Source: Methanogenium cariaci JCM 10550 (GTDB lineage: Archaea; Halobacteriota; Methanomicrobia; Methanomicrobiales; Methanomicrobiaceae). Taken from it: a stretch of 64,000 nt of DNA. The notes beneath the pieces were generated by a model. That model ran no database searches. It had not been told where the DNA came from and was given only the letters and a program-made list of their open reading frames with translations. Both the position numbers and the translations under genes were made by a program. Position 1 is the first letter of the stretch. Each line of letters starts with the position of its first letter. The stretch covers positions 1-64,000 of the forward strand of contig NZ_BBBG01000011.1 of assembly GCF_001315945.1 (NCBI RefSeq), read 5' to 3'. This document shows positions 41,234 to 51,684 of the stretch, in pieces.

Positions 41234-42754
41234 TCTCATCACGATTGGCATCATCGCACTCTACGGTATCATGCTCATCGGTATCGGGGGGGCTGGGCCT
41301 CAAAGAAAATACACAATACCGAAGACTATATTCTTGCGGGCCGCTCCCTTGGATTCTGGGTATTCACCATCCTGATGGTGGCCTCGGTCTGTTCCGGCAT
41401 GACTCTGGTCGGTGTCAGCGGATTTGGCTATGCATCCGGGTGGCCGGGTATATGGGAACAGCTCTTCGTTCCACTGGCGGCGTCCTTTGCCATCATTGTC
41501 TTTGGGGGGGCAAAGCTCCATGCGGTCTCGAAAAAGACCGGGTATATGACCGTCGAGGATTACCTCGCACACCGCTACGAAAGCCCAAAGACAGTGCGGG
41601 GGGGACTTGCTGCGGTGTCAGGGATTGTCGTCTCTTTGATCTATCTCGTTGGCCAGTACACTGCCATCAGTCTCGTTCTGGTCTGGCTCTTCAATATTCC
41701 GCATACCACAGCACTGATCATATCGGCTGTCATTATCACGGTCTACACGGTGATCGGTGGTATGTATGCGGTCTCGTGGACCACACTGATACAGGGAATG
41801 ATTCTCATCGTGGGAGTGATCATCATGGCACCCCCCCTGGTCATCATCTCCGCGGGCGGTCTGACCCATATCAACGAAGTGCTGGCATCGATTGACCCGA
41901 ATATGGTGCAGCCGTTCTATCCCACACCCGTCTACGCGTCATACGCCTTCTGTACACCGGAGTTCCTCTTCTCATTTGGGATTCTGTTGATCGTCGGTCT
42001 TGCCTGTGCTCCGCATGTGGTAAACAACATTCTTGCCGCAAAGGATACGAAATTCTTTAAGTGGTCTCCTCTGATCGCGTTCGGGATTTATGCCGTGGTG
42101 ATGTTCCTGGTGAAGTTTACCGGGTTTGCCGTGCGAACACTGGTTGAGGAAGGAAAACTGGTATTGCCTGCGACCGTGAACACTCAGGACTTTGCGTTCA
42201 TGTACGGGATAGAGTATGCCATGCCCAACATGATGATCTGGGCAATCTTTGCGGTGATCGTGCTGGCAGCCGTGATGTCGACAACAGACCGGCTGATGCT
42301 CACCATCGGCACGCTCTTCTCCTGGGATGTCTACCGGAATCTGCTGAAGCCGACCGCTCCCGACCGGGAGGTACTGTTGGTCAGTCAGGTATGCGTCGTC
42401 ATTGCCGCGGCCGTGTCACTGTTCCTTGCAATCAATCCGCCGGAGATGCTGGCGTGGCTGATATGGATGGGCATCGGCGTCATGCTCGCGACCTTTGCCG
42501 TGCCCCTCTTAGCGGCGCTCTACTGGCGGCGGGCGAACGGCGCCGGTGCCATTGCCAGTATGATTGCCGGTCTCATCGGTTCGGGTATCTTTGGATACTA
42601 CCACAAGTTTGTCGCACCGCTGCCGGTGCATTTCAGTCTCATTGCCCTGACACTCGCAGCCCTTGCGATGATTGTCTTCAGCCTGATGACACCGAAGAAC
42701 AGCGAAGATGTGCTGGATGCCACCCTGACCGGCCCGTACATTCAGCCCAAATAA
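41226..42754 (+). CDS. sodium:solute symporter, SSS family (frameshifted)
   Basis: About 510 residues and 13 hydrophobic segments, the SSF layout. N-terminal LGFWVFTILMVASVCSGMTLVGVSGFGYASG contains the first conserved sodium-site helix; TVEDYLAHRYESPKTVR is the classical SSF loop; YTVIGGMYAVSWTTLIQG is the best family motif (GGMxAVxWTDxxQ), and VLAAVMSTTDRLMLTIGTL fits helix 8. The start ATG 41226 overlaps the small gene before it. A frame break in the G7 run at 41286 separates the first 22 residues; correcting it gives WASKKIHNTEDYILAGRSLG. The substrate cannot be told (acetate, proline, pantothenate and others are possible). Confidence 0.9.
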
Positions 42755-42772
42755 TTTTTCCCCGCCTTTTTT
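42754..42772 (+). terminator. T-rich terminator after the symporter
   Basis: TTTTT then TTTTTT interrupted by a short C/G stretch, directly after the stop codon. The next gene starts 30 bases later. Confidence 0.5.
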
Positions 42773-42800
42773 ATGCCCCGGCGGCATAATATTCTAGATT

Positions 42801-44134
42801 GTGACGACAGCAATTATCGGTGGCGGACTTACCGGTGTCACGCTTGCCAGACTCCTTACCCAACAGGGTGAAGAAGTAGTCATTCTGGAGCGTGACGAGA
42901 CATACGGGGGGGGATTGTGCCGTTCCCATACAACAGATGGATTTACGTTTGACGACGGGGGGTTCCCATATCATATTCTCGCGTGATGCCACGGTTCAGT
43001 CGTTTATGCGTGACGTGCTCGGGGGAGAACAAGGCGGAGCGGAACCGGAATACCAAGATCTTTTTTAAGGGAGCGTATGTCAAGTATCCGTTTGAAAACG
43101 GTCTTGCCGAACTTCCTGCAGAAGACCGGTTTTACTGCATCAATGAATATATCAAGACACTCATCGCACTTGAAAAAGGGGGGGAACTGCAGCCTCCGGA
43201 AAACTTCCGGGAGTGGATTCTGTATACATTCGGCACCGGGATTGCCGACCTCTATATGATCCCGTATAATGAGAAGATCTGGAATTATCCCGCAGAGAAG
43301 ATGTCCCTGCACTGGGTGGATGGCCGTATCCCCCCCCGTCCTCCGGTGGAAGATATCATCAAATCAGCGATTGGCATTGAGACCGAAGGCTATACGCACC
43401 AGTCGGTCTTTACCTATCCGGTGACCGGCGGCATCGAAGCACTGGTGCGTGCGATTGCCGCACCTGTTGAAGATACCATCCGATGTAATTTTTCGGTGTC
43501 TTCTATTGAGAAGACGGAGGATGGATTTTTGATCAGCAACGGCACGGAAACGATTACGGCTGACCGCTGTATCTCGACAATTCCTCCGCAGGAATTGCTG
43601 CCCTGCCTGTTGGATGTGCCGCTGGAGATTCGTGAGGCGGTCGCTGCCCTCTGTTATAATTCCCTGTTCTCCGTCTGTCTGGGGGTATCTCACCCAGTGA
43701 ATGATTATTCCTGGCTGTATGTGCCCCCCCAGAAGGAGCTGGGTATGTTCAACCGTATCTCATTCCCGTCGAATTATTCGGATGCAGTCGCCCCTGCCGG
43801 GCATTCGTCGGTGCTGGCCGAAATTACCTTTAATGAGGGTGATGCTGTCTCCCGGATGACGGATGATGAGATCATCTCCCACACGGTAGAAGGACTGACA
43901 AAGATGGATATTCTTGGGTCGCCTGAAGATGTGGTGTATGCTGCAGTCAAACGGCAGGAGTATGCGTATGTCGTCTATGACCTTGCCTACCGGGAGAATA
44001 TCGGAATTGTTCTTTCCTATCTGAAAGATGTCGGAATCGAACCTCTGGGGAGGTTTGGTGAGTTTGAGTACCTGAATATGGACGGCTGCATCCGGCGTGT
44101 TCTTGACTTCCTTGATTTGAACAATCCGGCGTGA
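42801..44134 (+). CDS. FAD-dependent oxidoreductase, protoporphyrinogen-oxidase / UGM-like (frameshifted)
   Basis: About 442 residues with a GTG start. The N-terminus AIIGGGLTGVTLARLL is the FAD-binding GxGxxG fold, followed by VVILERDETYGGGLCRS. FEYPYFENG-type KYPFENGLAELP and FGTGIADLYMIPYNEKIWNYP resemble UDP-galactopyranose mutase-like and PPO-like amine oxidases that occur in glycan or carotenoid loci. The C-terminal LGRFGEFEYLNMDGCIRR matches the FAD-binding end motif. The frame breaks at about 42957-42963 and 42985 around a G6 run and restores GFPYHILARDATVQSFM. The role is unknown; UGM-like sugar isomerisation and polyprenyl redox chemistry are both possible. Confidence 0.72.
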
Positions 44135-44315
44135 ACTTCATCGGGTCTCATTTCTGGAAAAATATCTTTTTTCAGGCGGTGGTATTCATCGAAGCAGATT
44201 GGTGAGACCGGACAGGGGGGGATCACATCCTCCGCACGTATAATCACTCCGCTGGACAAATAGAAATATACCATTCGATTATTTTTTTGGATACCACCAT
44301 AAAATGGGAGTGAAC

Positions 44316-45247
44316 TATGGAGAACGTTGTTTCGGTACACAATCTGAAAAAGACCTTCGATAAAAATCCGGTGATATCCGGCATCACCTTTGACGTATTC
44401 AGAGGGGGGAGATATTTGGTTTTCTGGGGGGGCCCAACGGTTCCGGCAAAACCACCACGATGAGGCTCATACTGGGACTGTTACGGCCGGACTCAGGAAG
44501 CGCCCTTGTTTTTGATCAGCCCCCCCTTGATACCAGTGACAAGACCCGTGCACGGTCGGGGTGTTACTGGAGAATAACGGTCTGTTTGACAAACTCACCG
44601 CGTATGAAAATCTGAAATACTACGGGGAACTCTACGGCATTCCGGATATTGAAGAACGGATTGTTGAGCTGCTGGAGTTTACCGACTTAACTGAAAGAAA
44701 GGGCGTGCTTGTCGGGACGTTTTCCACCGGAATGAAGCGGAAGCTGGGTATTGCACGGGCTATTCTGCACCGCCCGGAGGTGTTGTTTCTGGATGAACCC
44801 ACCTCAACGCTGGACCCGGAGGCCCAGAAGATGGTTCGCGACCTGATCGTTCATCTCTCAGGGGATGAATCGATGACGGTGTTCCTGAGTTCGCATAACC
44901 TTGATGAGGTGCAGAAAATATGCAGCCGTGTGGCCATTCTTCACGGAGGCAAAATAAAAGCCCTGGACTCGGTGGAGAATCTCCGGAAAAACCGCGGTGT
45001 TACGAAGGTGAGATTCACGCTTTCCGATTCTGCTCAGGTAACAGAGGCACGTTCTGTTGTTTCCGCAGTAGCGGATGTGTCTGATTTTCAGGAGAACGAA
45101 ACCGGATTTACCATCACTCTGTCCGGTTCATCCGCATCACCGGTCATATCCCGTCTCTGCAATGCCGGGATTGGTATTGAAGAGGTGGGAAAAGATCAGC
45201 GTTCGCTTGAAGATATTTATATTGAAGTGATGCGGGAGGAGGCGTAA
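44316..45247 (+). CDS. ABC transporter ATP-binding protein (frameshifted)
   Basis: About 305 residues, ATG 44316. [19 protein letters not shown], then a broken Walker A region: the G6 runs at 44404 and 44425 shift the frame, and correction gives [17 protein letters not shown]. The second break at about 44555 restores [22 protein letters not shown] (Q-loop region). The signature is [15 protein letters not shown], Walker [18 protein letters not shown]-loop SSHNLDEV. The C-terminal ~90 residues are typical of type-2 exporters. One gene pair with the following permease; substrate unknown. Confidence 0.88.
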
Positions 45248-45250
45248 CCG

Positions 45251-45981
45251 ATGCATCCAATCCTTGTGGTCGCAAAAAAAGAGATGAGACAGATTGCAAA
45301 GAACCGGTCTCTTATCGTGGGCATCGTGCTTTTCATGGGTGTATTCGGGGGGCATGACCTCCTTGGTGCGATAATGGCGGTTGTCGATGGAGACGCGAAA
45401 AGTATTGTATCCACACTTGATTCCCTGATGATGTATCTGGTTCTGGTGCTGGGTGTCTTTAGCGGATATTTCTTTTCTTCACAGGCATTTCTGGGGGGGA
45501 AAAGACTGAAGGGACCATTGAAACGCTGCTCTGTTCCCCCCCTCTGCCGCTGCGGGACATCTGGCTGGGAAAAGTGATCGGCGTGATGGTTCCCGCCTAT
45601 GCCGTTGCCCTCCTGATTGCCGGGATACTGGTGGCCCTTTCCAATACGGCAGCAGACTTTCTGGTTTTGCCTTCGGTTGTCATGATGCTGTTTGTCGTTC
45701 TGGTCGTCCCGGTCTACATCGCCTGTGCCATCGGCATGTTGGGGTTAGTCCAGCTGCTTTTGGGGATGAAGGAGAACCAGATTCTCAATATCGTGCTGAT
45801 TATCGGATTTATTGCGGTGATCTCCGTTTTTGACGGTCTGGTGACGGAAGGAGTGGTGGTGATGTCCGCTCCGGTCGTGGGAGCGATGTTTATTGTGGGC
45901 ATGCTTCTGCTGGGTGTTATCGGGTTTATGACCCGGATATTAAACCGGGAGAAGATTGTGACGACCCTTCCTGAGGGTTGA
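45251..45981 (+). CDS. ABC-2 type transporter permease (frameshifted)
   Basis: About 243 residues with six hydrophobic helices. N-terminus ILVVAKKEMRQIAKNRSLI is the usual amphipathic start of ABC-2 permeases; a middle KTEGTIETLLCSPLP motif (after correcting the G6 run at 45493 and C7 run at 45536) is the conserved E-T-LL loop found between helices two and three. It starts three bases after the ATPase stop, so both form one operon. Probably an exporter. Confidence 0.85.
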
Positions 45982-46000
45982 TATTCTTTTTTTATTTTTT
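45964..46000 (+). terminator. hairpin plus T-tract terminator
   Basis: ACCCT at 45964-45968 and AGGGT at 45974-45978 form a 5-bp hairpin with a 5-base loop, overlapping the stop codon. T-rich sequence follows at 45985-46000. Confidence 0.5.
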
Positions 46001-46418
46001 ACTCAGGTTGAGAACGTCTGAAGCCAGAGCGTCACATGAACCTGTTTCATGTTGTACGTTCTGCATATCCTGCCATGTCTTTGCAATCCCGGATTGCAAC
46101 AATTCATTCGACCATACGGGCATGAATGGACAATTTGCTGCTGTAACGTTGAATTAGGAATTGTTATTGCAATGTTACATGAGTCATAGACAAGACCACA
46201 CATGAGAGTAGTGTCATCCGGGGTGCTGTATGTTCCTGGTAAAGTACGCAAAGTACCTGTACTATCTGTACACTTCTCTCTATTATCTTCTTATTTTATA
46301 CAATACAAGGCATATTGGTCTGCGTTCTTCTTTGCAATATTCCCGTTTTTTTTATGCAAAGACGTTGCAAAGTTGCAAACATGGGGGGGTTCATTTTCAG
46401 TTATGTAATGGCGTTTCG
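46001..46418. other. intergenic region with possible degraded reading frame
   Basis: No intact gene. On the minus strand a 43-codon open stretch at about 46009-46155 (NELLQSGIAKTWQDM and SCDALASDVLNLSKK) reads like the end of a protein with no beginning, so it may be a decayed gene; I could not name it. Base use changes to AT-rich here, marking the start of the accessory region. Confidence 0.3.
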
Positions 46419-46586
46419 TTAATGCCATCTTCTGTTACCAGCCGTTGTCTGAATGCGGTCAGTTATATCACAGATAAACATCAGATTCGTAATCTGCTCA
46501 ATAACGTCCAGAGGGTTGGTCAGACCTCCCGTCCAGAACATTTCCCACAGAATATCGACCTTATTCTTCAGTTCACCGGTAATCAT
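46419..46586 (-). pseudogene. hsdM: N-terminal remnant of type I restriction-modification methyltransferase HsdM
   Basis: A 55-codon minus-strand frame reads [18 protein letters not shown], then [20 protein letters not shown], and stops at TAA 46419. The pattern [33 protein letters not shown] is the well-known start of the HsdM N-terminal helical domain. Family similarity ends after FICDIT, and no methyltransferase core, HsdS or HsdR follows. This is a genuine relic rather than a homopolymer casualty, because the rest of the gene is missing in every frame. Overlapping plus-strand frames are shadows. Confidence 0.75.
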
Positions 46587-46919
46587 TGTATGAATGGTGT
46601 GCTTGGGGGGGCAGGAATCCCTTCATTGGGTTAAGCAATGCTTAAATGCCCTTAAACAGGCCTTTTACCCGAAAAAACACGTCCACACAGAAGCCGGTGT
46701 GGCTCCATCTCAGTTGAGACAGTCCAGACCTCCTCTCAGAATATGTGCCAATACAGGCCCCTTAATAGCCTGTAATACTCCGGTTTTTCCGCAAATAACC
46801 GGTATTCCGACCTTCATTTTCCGGCAGAAATTCCGTGCAGATAATACCTCTATTCCATCCTTTGATTCCCCCAATGCCGGAAGGCAAAAAGGGTGGATAA
46901 AGTCGAATAAGGGGGGGAG
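46587..46919. other. accessory intergenic region with a dispersed repeat
   Basis: No gene found. Contains the copy of a dispersed repeat at about 46780-46905 and a G-rich run at 46911. The segment 46660-46780 matches nothing I recognise. Confidence 0.4.
46780..46905. repeat. dispersed repeat, copy 1
   Basis: The core from CCGGCAGAAATTCCGTGCAG at about 46822 onward through TCCTTTGATTCCCC and GGAAGGCAAAA is shared with about 56508-56585, same orientation. Weaker similarity (CTCCGGTTTT) extends about 40 bases upstream. It may be a small mobile element or a leftover of a larger duplication. Confidence 0.7.
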
Positions 46920-47012
46920 AGGTGGTGAATTATCAGTCAGGCGGTTTGTATGCTGAATAATCCGCACAGAGCAGGCGGCCGCCAGAGATATGACAATGAT
47001 TTGTCCGGACAT
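46920..47012 (-). pseudogene. truncated exported PepSY-like gene (signal region only)
   Basis: The reading MSGQIIVISLAAACSVRII and HTNRLTDNS matches the signal-peptide region of the gene at 52982-54034 (MSRKIIIIFLAAIILVAAG, HTDSLTENS). The sequence between its start and the preceding gene also matches 54035-54073. After about 30 codons the similarity stops and unrelated sequence, including the dispersed repeat, follows. It is the truncated second gene of duplicated segment copy A. Confidence 0.75.
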
Positions 47013-47051
47013 TTTTCCACTCATCTTTTATCAGGATCTTATATCCATAAA

Positions 47052-48095
47052 TCAATCAATCTCTTTTTCACGAAACTGTTTCCTCGCATCTATTGAAATA
47101 TCTTTATAATATAACCGAATAATCTCACCTGAATGTGCGTCAACGACGGTCAAATAATGTATTCTGTGGTTATCTTGTTCCTCTTCAGGATTCTCATTTA
47201 ATTCGACTTGAAAATAAAACGGCCATACAAGGCGGATAGGCATTTCTTTCTCATAATATAACAGTTCAGAATCATCATTCCAACATAGATTTATGGTATC
47301 TGAACCCACTTGGGCTGACTTAAATGTGAAACTTTTCACTGTTCCGGGGTATTTTTCATTGACAGTTGTCTCAGCAATTTCTTTAGCTTCATCCAATGTT
47401 ATATCAGGTTCTGAAGATGGGAATGTGATATTTTCAATATCCAGCCAGAATTTGGAATAACCGAAGACGTCACCATTCATGGGTCCATACCAAAATTGAT
47501 ACCACTCGCCATATACGGAATTCCATTCCGTATCCGAGTATACCTGACATCAGCAGTCGTATTTTGAAAATATGACGACGTGATCACTGAATTATTTGTG
47601 TAATAATCTGCTTTATTCCCAGTTATATTTCTTAATAGTTCCTGAGCGATTATTTCTGCATCTTCCAGTGATATTTCTAATTCTCCTTTTTTCTGGTGCA
47701 TCCCAAACAGGGGGGTTAAACTGTATTATTTCTCCGGAATCTGAATCAACTTTTATTCGGTATTTTTTTCCACTCTTTGTGATTGCATTCTCATACATCT
47801 GATATGTTTTTCCTTTTATAAATCGGTCCGGTTCAGCTCTGGGCTTTAATGATTCAGGATCCATATCCGGAAATAATTCAATAATTTTTTCTTTGATGGT
47901 TTTGGGAGTTTTGATATCGTTGGCATCACCATTAATTGATTCTGTTTCTGAAGGCTTTGCTGTTGGTTCCTGAAGATCGGGTTCAATATCTGTTGAATTT
48001 TCAGGATTGGCATGTGTATACGGTATAAACACTACAGAACAGAAGGCTACCAGAATTATGGCTGCCAGGGATATAACAATGATTTTTTTGGACAT
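47052..48095 (-). CDS. exported PepSY/YcdB-like protein, copy 1 (frameshifted)
   Basis: About 345 residues, near-identical to the intact copy at 54074-55123. N-terminal membrane anchor IIVISLAAIILVAFCSVVF, a proline/threonine-rich linker, then repeated alpha-beta units of PepSY/YcdB type: ISLEDAEIIAQELLRNITG and ITLDEAKEIAETTVNEKYPG, each followed by strands ending in YLTVVDAHSGEIIRLYY (the VDAxTGEI motif). Frame breaks near 47697-47715 (G6 run) and 47480-47495. ATG 48095 chosen for the RBS GGTGA nine bases upstream. PepSY proteins often inhibit peptidases or sense signals outside the membrane; the partner here is unknown, possibly the adjacent ABC system. Confidence 0.72.
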
Positions 48096-48214
48096 CTCAT
48101 CTTCACCTGTGTCTGATGTGCACAATATATCCCCCCCTGTCTGCATCTTTCAGAGATACAGGGTAAATCAGGATTGTGTACATCCATTTCACATTATATT
48201 ATTTACGTTCTTAA

Positions 48215-48240
48215 ATACGATTTGTGGCAGAACTCTCTAC
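48215..48240 (-). promoter_or_regulatory. shared upstream motif, site 1
   Basis: On the plus strand: atacgatttgtggcagaa followed by ctctctac. The same 26-base motif, with few changes, occurs at 51350-51375 and 55240-55265, always upstream of minus-strand genes of this locus and next to a TATA-like stretch (CGTATTTAAG on the minus strand). Confidence 0.6.
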
Positions 48241-48341
48241 CCGTCGGATATCTCTGCTGCTCATTCAGAGCTTTAAAAAAATATCCGGAAAAAGATGTCT
48301 GATAAAAAAATAATCTGGATTTCTACTGCTGAATGGATTAT

Positions 48342-49372
48342 TCACCTGAGGTCCATCCTCATGAATCTCACATATGAAATTCCAAAGAAGACTGCCGGGT
48401 AAATAAACATCATCAGAATGTTGGATCCAACCTTTCCCATAAAATCTTCAAAGGATATTCCCATCTCAGCATAATCCAGACGATACCCATTCTTAACACC
48501 TCTGTTCCATAAAAAAATGGATTTGTAATAGCACTGCCAATCTGTCCGTAATTGTGCTTGATTGAGAGATGGTTGATTATGTTCGTGATCTCCCATTCAT
48601 TCATGTAATAGCCTTTCGTCTCCTCAACCAGCAATTCGTAGTCCTCATATGAGATGTCATCACGCATATCTGCCATTGGGTCCGGCCCAAGGATGTATCC
48701 ACTTACTGATGGTGCAATTGCAGGTGCGAGATATGCGAAGGCAAAGAAGATGATCAGGGCGTATACCAATGACATGCCACTTGTTCTGGCAAATACTGAT
48801 GTCATGATTGCATGGCAAAACAACTTACCAGAAACAGAACTGATACAAACCATAACAAGAAGATTCCGGGCCACTCATCCAGACCCGGAACAATACTGTT
48901 GATCAGAAGTATTGCAACGGTAATCACAAAAACGGTTGTTACCGCAAGTGCGAGTGCAAGAATTCCGCCAATAGCTTTCCCGTTTATCACTTCGTCCCGG
49001 TATACCGGATGTGAAAACAGTGATTTGATTGATCCTGATTCACGTTCTTTTGTGATGGCATCAAACCCTATTGCTATTGCAATAAGCGCTCCAAAAACAG
49101 ATGATGCCAGTCCTCTCATAATTCCACCGAACAGATTAATCGGGGCAGGCCGGTATTCAGCAAGACCCGTATTGATATTGCCATCTTCATCCATTGCAGT
49201 GCTTCCGGAGATTGAATAGTCTGCTAATTCCATGTTGTAGATATCAAATTCAGAACACACATCCCCCCCCGGTAATAATCAGGAGCAATACAAGGAGTGC
49301 AATATATCTCCTGCTTGTAATGTGATCATGAAATTCTTTTTTTGCAATGAGTATTACTCTGTCTGCCGTCAT
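48342..49372 (-). CDS. ABC-2 type permease, first (frameshifted)
   Basis: About 340 residues from ATG 49372. It opens with VILIAKKEFHDHITSRRYIALL, the amphipathic ABC-2 start, then helix one, a ~90-residue extracytoplasmic loop, and five further helices. TKERESGSIKSLFSHPVYRDEVINGKA is the conserved cytoplasmic motif. Frame breaks near 49265 (C8 run), 48820 and 48420-48520. It ends with FMRMDLR, as does the second permease, so the two are paralogues. Together with the ATPase at 50369-51283 they form a three-gene operon read right to left. Confidence 0.82.
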
Positions 49373-49383
49373 TTATCTCACCT

Positions 49384-50367
49384 CTACCTGAGATCCATCC
49401 TCATAAATTTCACATAGGCAATTCCAAAAAAGATCGAGGGATACAACAGGAAAAATAACAACTGTAACCAGGCCTGATTCATGACCTCTTCAAATGAGAG
49501 TATGGGTGTGCCGTCTATGCAGTCCCAGGACGGCTTTGCAAATACTCTGGTAAGATCAGAATAATTCCGTTGTATTGAGAATAATGACGAAATCTCATAG
49601 ATCGCAGAGTACTTCTGATTATAATCCTGTTGTTTCTCTTCTAATCTCTCTGAATATTCATAATCCTCATCAGAATCTGCGTAATATCTCACTATGGAGA
49701 GCTCGTCTCTCGGATTCTCTCCAAGCATTGTATAGACCGCAACCCTGGCGCTGAATACCGGGATGAAAAGTGACAGAACAAACAGAATAATCAGAGACAA
49801 TATCAGGGCATTACTGCTGGAGCCTGCAATTACAGATGCCATCAGTGCAAGGGCAAAGTTGGATGCCAGAAAAATAATTGTTATCAGCCAGACTATGAGC
49901 ATCAGGCCTAATTCATACAGGGTTGGTACAATTCCCTGAATAAGAAATAATGCAAAAACCAGCATAAATACCACGGTTATTGCAATCGTGAGTGCGGCAA
50001 TCCCGCCAATCGCTTTTCCATTTATAATTTCATCCCGGTATACCGGATGTGAGAGCAGGGATCTCAGTGACTTTGTCTCTTTTTCCCCCTGAAATGAGAT
50101 CAAAACCGAGTGCAATGGCAATAATTGCACCAAATCCGTAGTATCCGATGACCTCGGTTATAGAACTGATTATTGAGAGTGGTGAAGGGACACTGCTGCT
50201 GTCTCCAGATTTATATCTGTCCAGATTATTCTGATAATCATTTATACCGGTGATTGCTCCAATTCCCACGACTATGGAGAGCATTAAGAGAAGGAGCAGA
50301 AATTTTTTACTGGTGATATGATCGCAGGTCTCTTTTCGGGCAATTATGGCGAGCTTCGGATTTTCAT
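49384..50367 (-). CDS. ABC-2 type permease, second (frameshifted)
   Basis: About 327 residues. The start at ATG 50367 gives MKIRKLAIIARKETCDHITSKK after adding one base near 50357. Helix one is followed by the polar loop (NDYQNNLDRYKSGDSSS) and helix two; GEKETKSLRSLLSHPVYRDEIINGKA is the conserved motif, reached after a frame break near 50090. The remainder is intact with five helices and a C-terminal FMRMDLR like its neighbour. The start is two bases after the ATPase stop, so translation is coupled. Its N-terminal 90 residues are related to the N-terminal part of the chimeric regulator at 55539. Confidence 0.82.
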
Positions 50368-50368
50368 A

Positions 50369-51283
50369 TCATTCCCGCCTGTATACCTGTAAGAAGAGCT
50401 CTTCCAGTCCGGGTTTTTCGAGGTGCATCTCGATTATCCCGTCAGAGACTTCCCGTAACTGGCCGGAGAGTTCTCTTCTGATATCCCTGTTTACCGAGAT
50501 CTCAGCCCGGTTCTCTGTTTTATGAATTTCAAGAATGTCAGGATGCGAGAGTTCCGGCAGGGGGGGTTTTATGGACTCGATGATGATCTTCATTGGTATA
50601 TTGCTCTGCTCTCTGAGCTGCTCTTCCACCTCCTCTGTCGTTCCCTGAGCAACCATCTTTCCCTGTGATAATATGCCGAGTGTTCGGCAGACCTGTTTTA
50701 TCTCGGACAGAATGTGGGAACAGATGAGAATCGTCTTTCCTTCGTCTGATATCTCCCGGATTATTTTTCTGAACTGGGCGACGCCTTCCGGATCCAGGTT
50801 GGCAGTCGGTTCATCCAGAATAACCACCTTTGGATCATTGAGCAGTGCCTGTGCAAGGCCCAGGCGCTGGTTCATTCCACGGGAGTAGCCACCAACGGTT
50901 TGGGTGACGCCATTCAGCCTGACAAGCTCCAGGAGATAATCAGTCCTCTCTTCCCGGCCGTCCGGACTGATTCCATAAATTTGCAAATAGTCGAGATTCT
51001 GTTTACCGGTCATATTGCCGTAAAAACCCACATCCTCTGGCAGATACCCGATGACCTCTTTTGCCTTCAGGGGGTTTCGTGCAACATCAATCCCGTCAAT
51101 CAGACAGATTCCTGCTGTGGGTTCAATCATGCCTGTCAGCATCAGGATGGTTGTAGTCTTGCCTGCCCCCCCGTTTGGCCCCCCCAGAAATCCAAAGACC
51201 TCACCCTCTTTTATCTCCATATTGAGGTGATCCACAACGCAGTTCCCATTATATTCCTTTGTTAAATTCTCAGTCTTGATCAT
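50369..51283 (-). CDS. ABC transporter ATP-binding protein
   Basis: 304 residues, intact frame. ENLTKEYNGNCVVDHLNMEI, Walker [17 protein letters not shown], signature GGYSRGMNQRLGLAQA, Walker B VVILDEPTANLDPEG, H-loop CSHILSE. The Walker A has two extra glycines compared with GFLGPNGAGKTTT; both fall in 7-base C runs (51164-51188) and would break the P-loop spacing, so they are probably sequence errors. It energises the two ABC-2 permeases downstream. The substrate is unknown; association with exported PepSY proteins suggests export of, or resistance to, a peptide or lipid. Confidence 0.9.
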   Translation of the reverse strand: MIKTENLTKEYNGNCVVDHLNMEIKEGEVFGFLGGPNGGAGKTTTILMLTGMIEPTAGICLIDGIDVARNPLKAKEVIGYLPEDVGFYGNMTGKQNLDYLQIYGISPDGREERTDYLLELVRLNGVTQTVGGYSRGMNQRLGLAQALLNDPKVVILDEPTANLDPEGVAQFRKIIREISDEGKTILICSHILSEIKQVCRTLGILSQGKMVAQGTTEEVEEQLREQSNIPMKIIIESIKPPLPELSHPDILEIHKTENRAEISVNRDIRRELSGQLREVSDGIIEMHLEKPGLEELFLQVYRRE

Positions 51284-51470
51284 GGTCTGGTCTGCCTCTT
51301 TTTATGGGAGATAAATAATTTGAGTATAGATTTATTGGTGCCTTATATTATACGATTTATGGCAGAATCATCTACACGTTTGTTAAGTGAGATGTGGGGG
51401 GGTGGATCGGTATTTTCAATGATCTGGATTACAAAAAACGCTCATGATATTCTGATGAATAGCATGCACA
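51284..51470. other. upstream region of the ABC operon
   Basis: Carries the shared motif at 51350-51375, whose minus strand runs into ATCGTATAATATAAGG (probable TATA box about 60 bases from the ATPase start). No gene. Confidence 0.5.
51350..51375 (-). promoter_or_regulatory. shared upstream motif, site 2
   Basis: atacgatttatggcagaa followed by tcatctac on the plus strand, 67 bases from the ABC ATPase start. It is not part of the PepSY segmental duplication, so the match to sites 1 and 3 is an independent one. Confidence 0.62.
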
Positions 51471-51484
51471 ACCAATGAAAGTGG

Positions 51485-51665
51485 GACAACGTCCAACATT
51501 TAATTACATTTACCTCCCTTTTCAGCCGTCGGGCAGGAAGGTTGTACCCTCTTTGAGCTTTTAGCTCGGCAAAAAACTAACCAGTGAATTGCCATCGGAG
51601 GCACAAATGTGACTTGGATCACGGATGTAAAATTGCCCTCTTCAGGTCAATTCACTGCCCATTTT
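51485..51665 (+). ncRNA. candidate IS110 bridge RNA
   Basis: The left non-coding end of IS110 elements encodes a bridge RNA whose internal loops pair with target and donor DNA. Here GAGCT/AGCTC (51555-51567) forms a 5-bp hairpin, and CAGTGAATTG at 51582-51591 pairs perfectly with CAATTCACTG at 51648-51657 around a 56-base internal loop. In that loop GCACAA (51601-51606) recurs in the left flank at 51466-51471, and ATGTAAA (51625-51631) recurs in the right end at 52959-52965. These short matches are suggestive only. Confidence 0.5.
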
Positions 51666-51684
51666 AATTAATGGATGTGGTTCT

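Larger units (their letters stand above)
46935..48290 (-). repeat. segmental duplication, copy A
   Basis: Closely similar in DNA to 53938-55310 in the same orientation. The copy covers the start of one exported gene, all of the next (47052-48095), and about 190 bases of its upstream region including CGTTCTTAAATACGATTTG. Confidence 0.85.

Noticed and set aside
46230-46634. Plus-strand reading frame of 134 codons
   Set aside because: The minus strand of the same stretch encodes a clear HsdM N-terminus; the plus-strand frame has no recognisable features.
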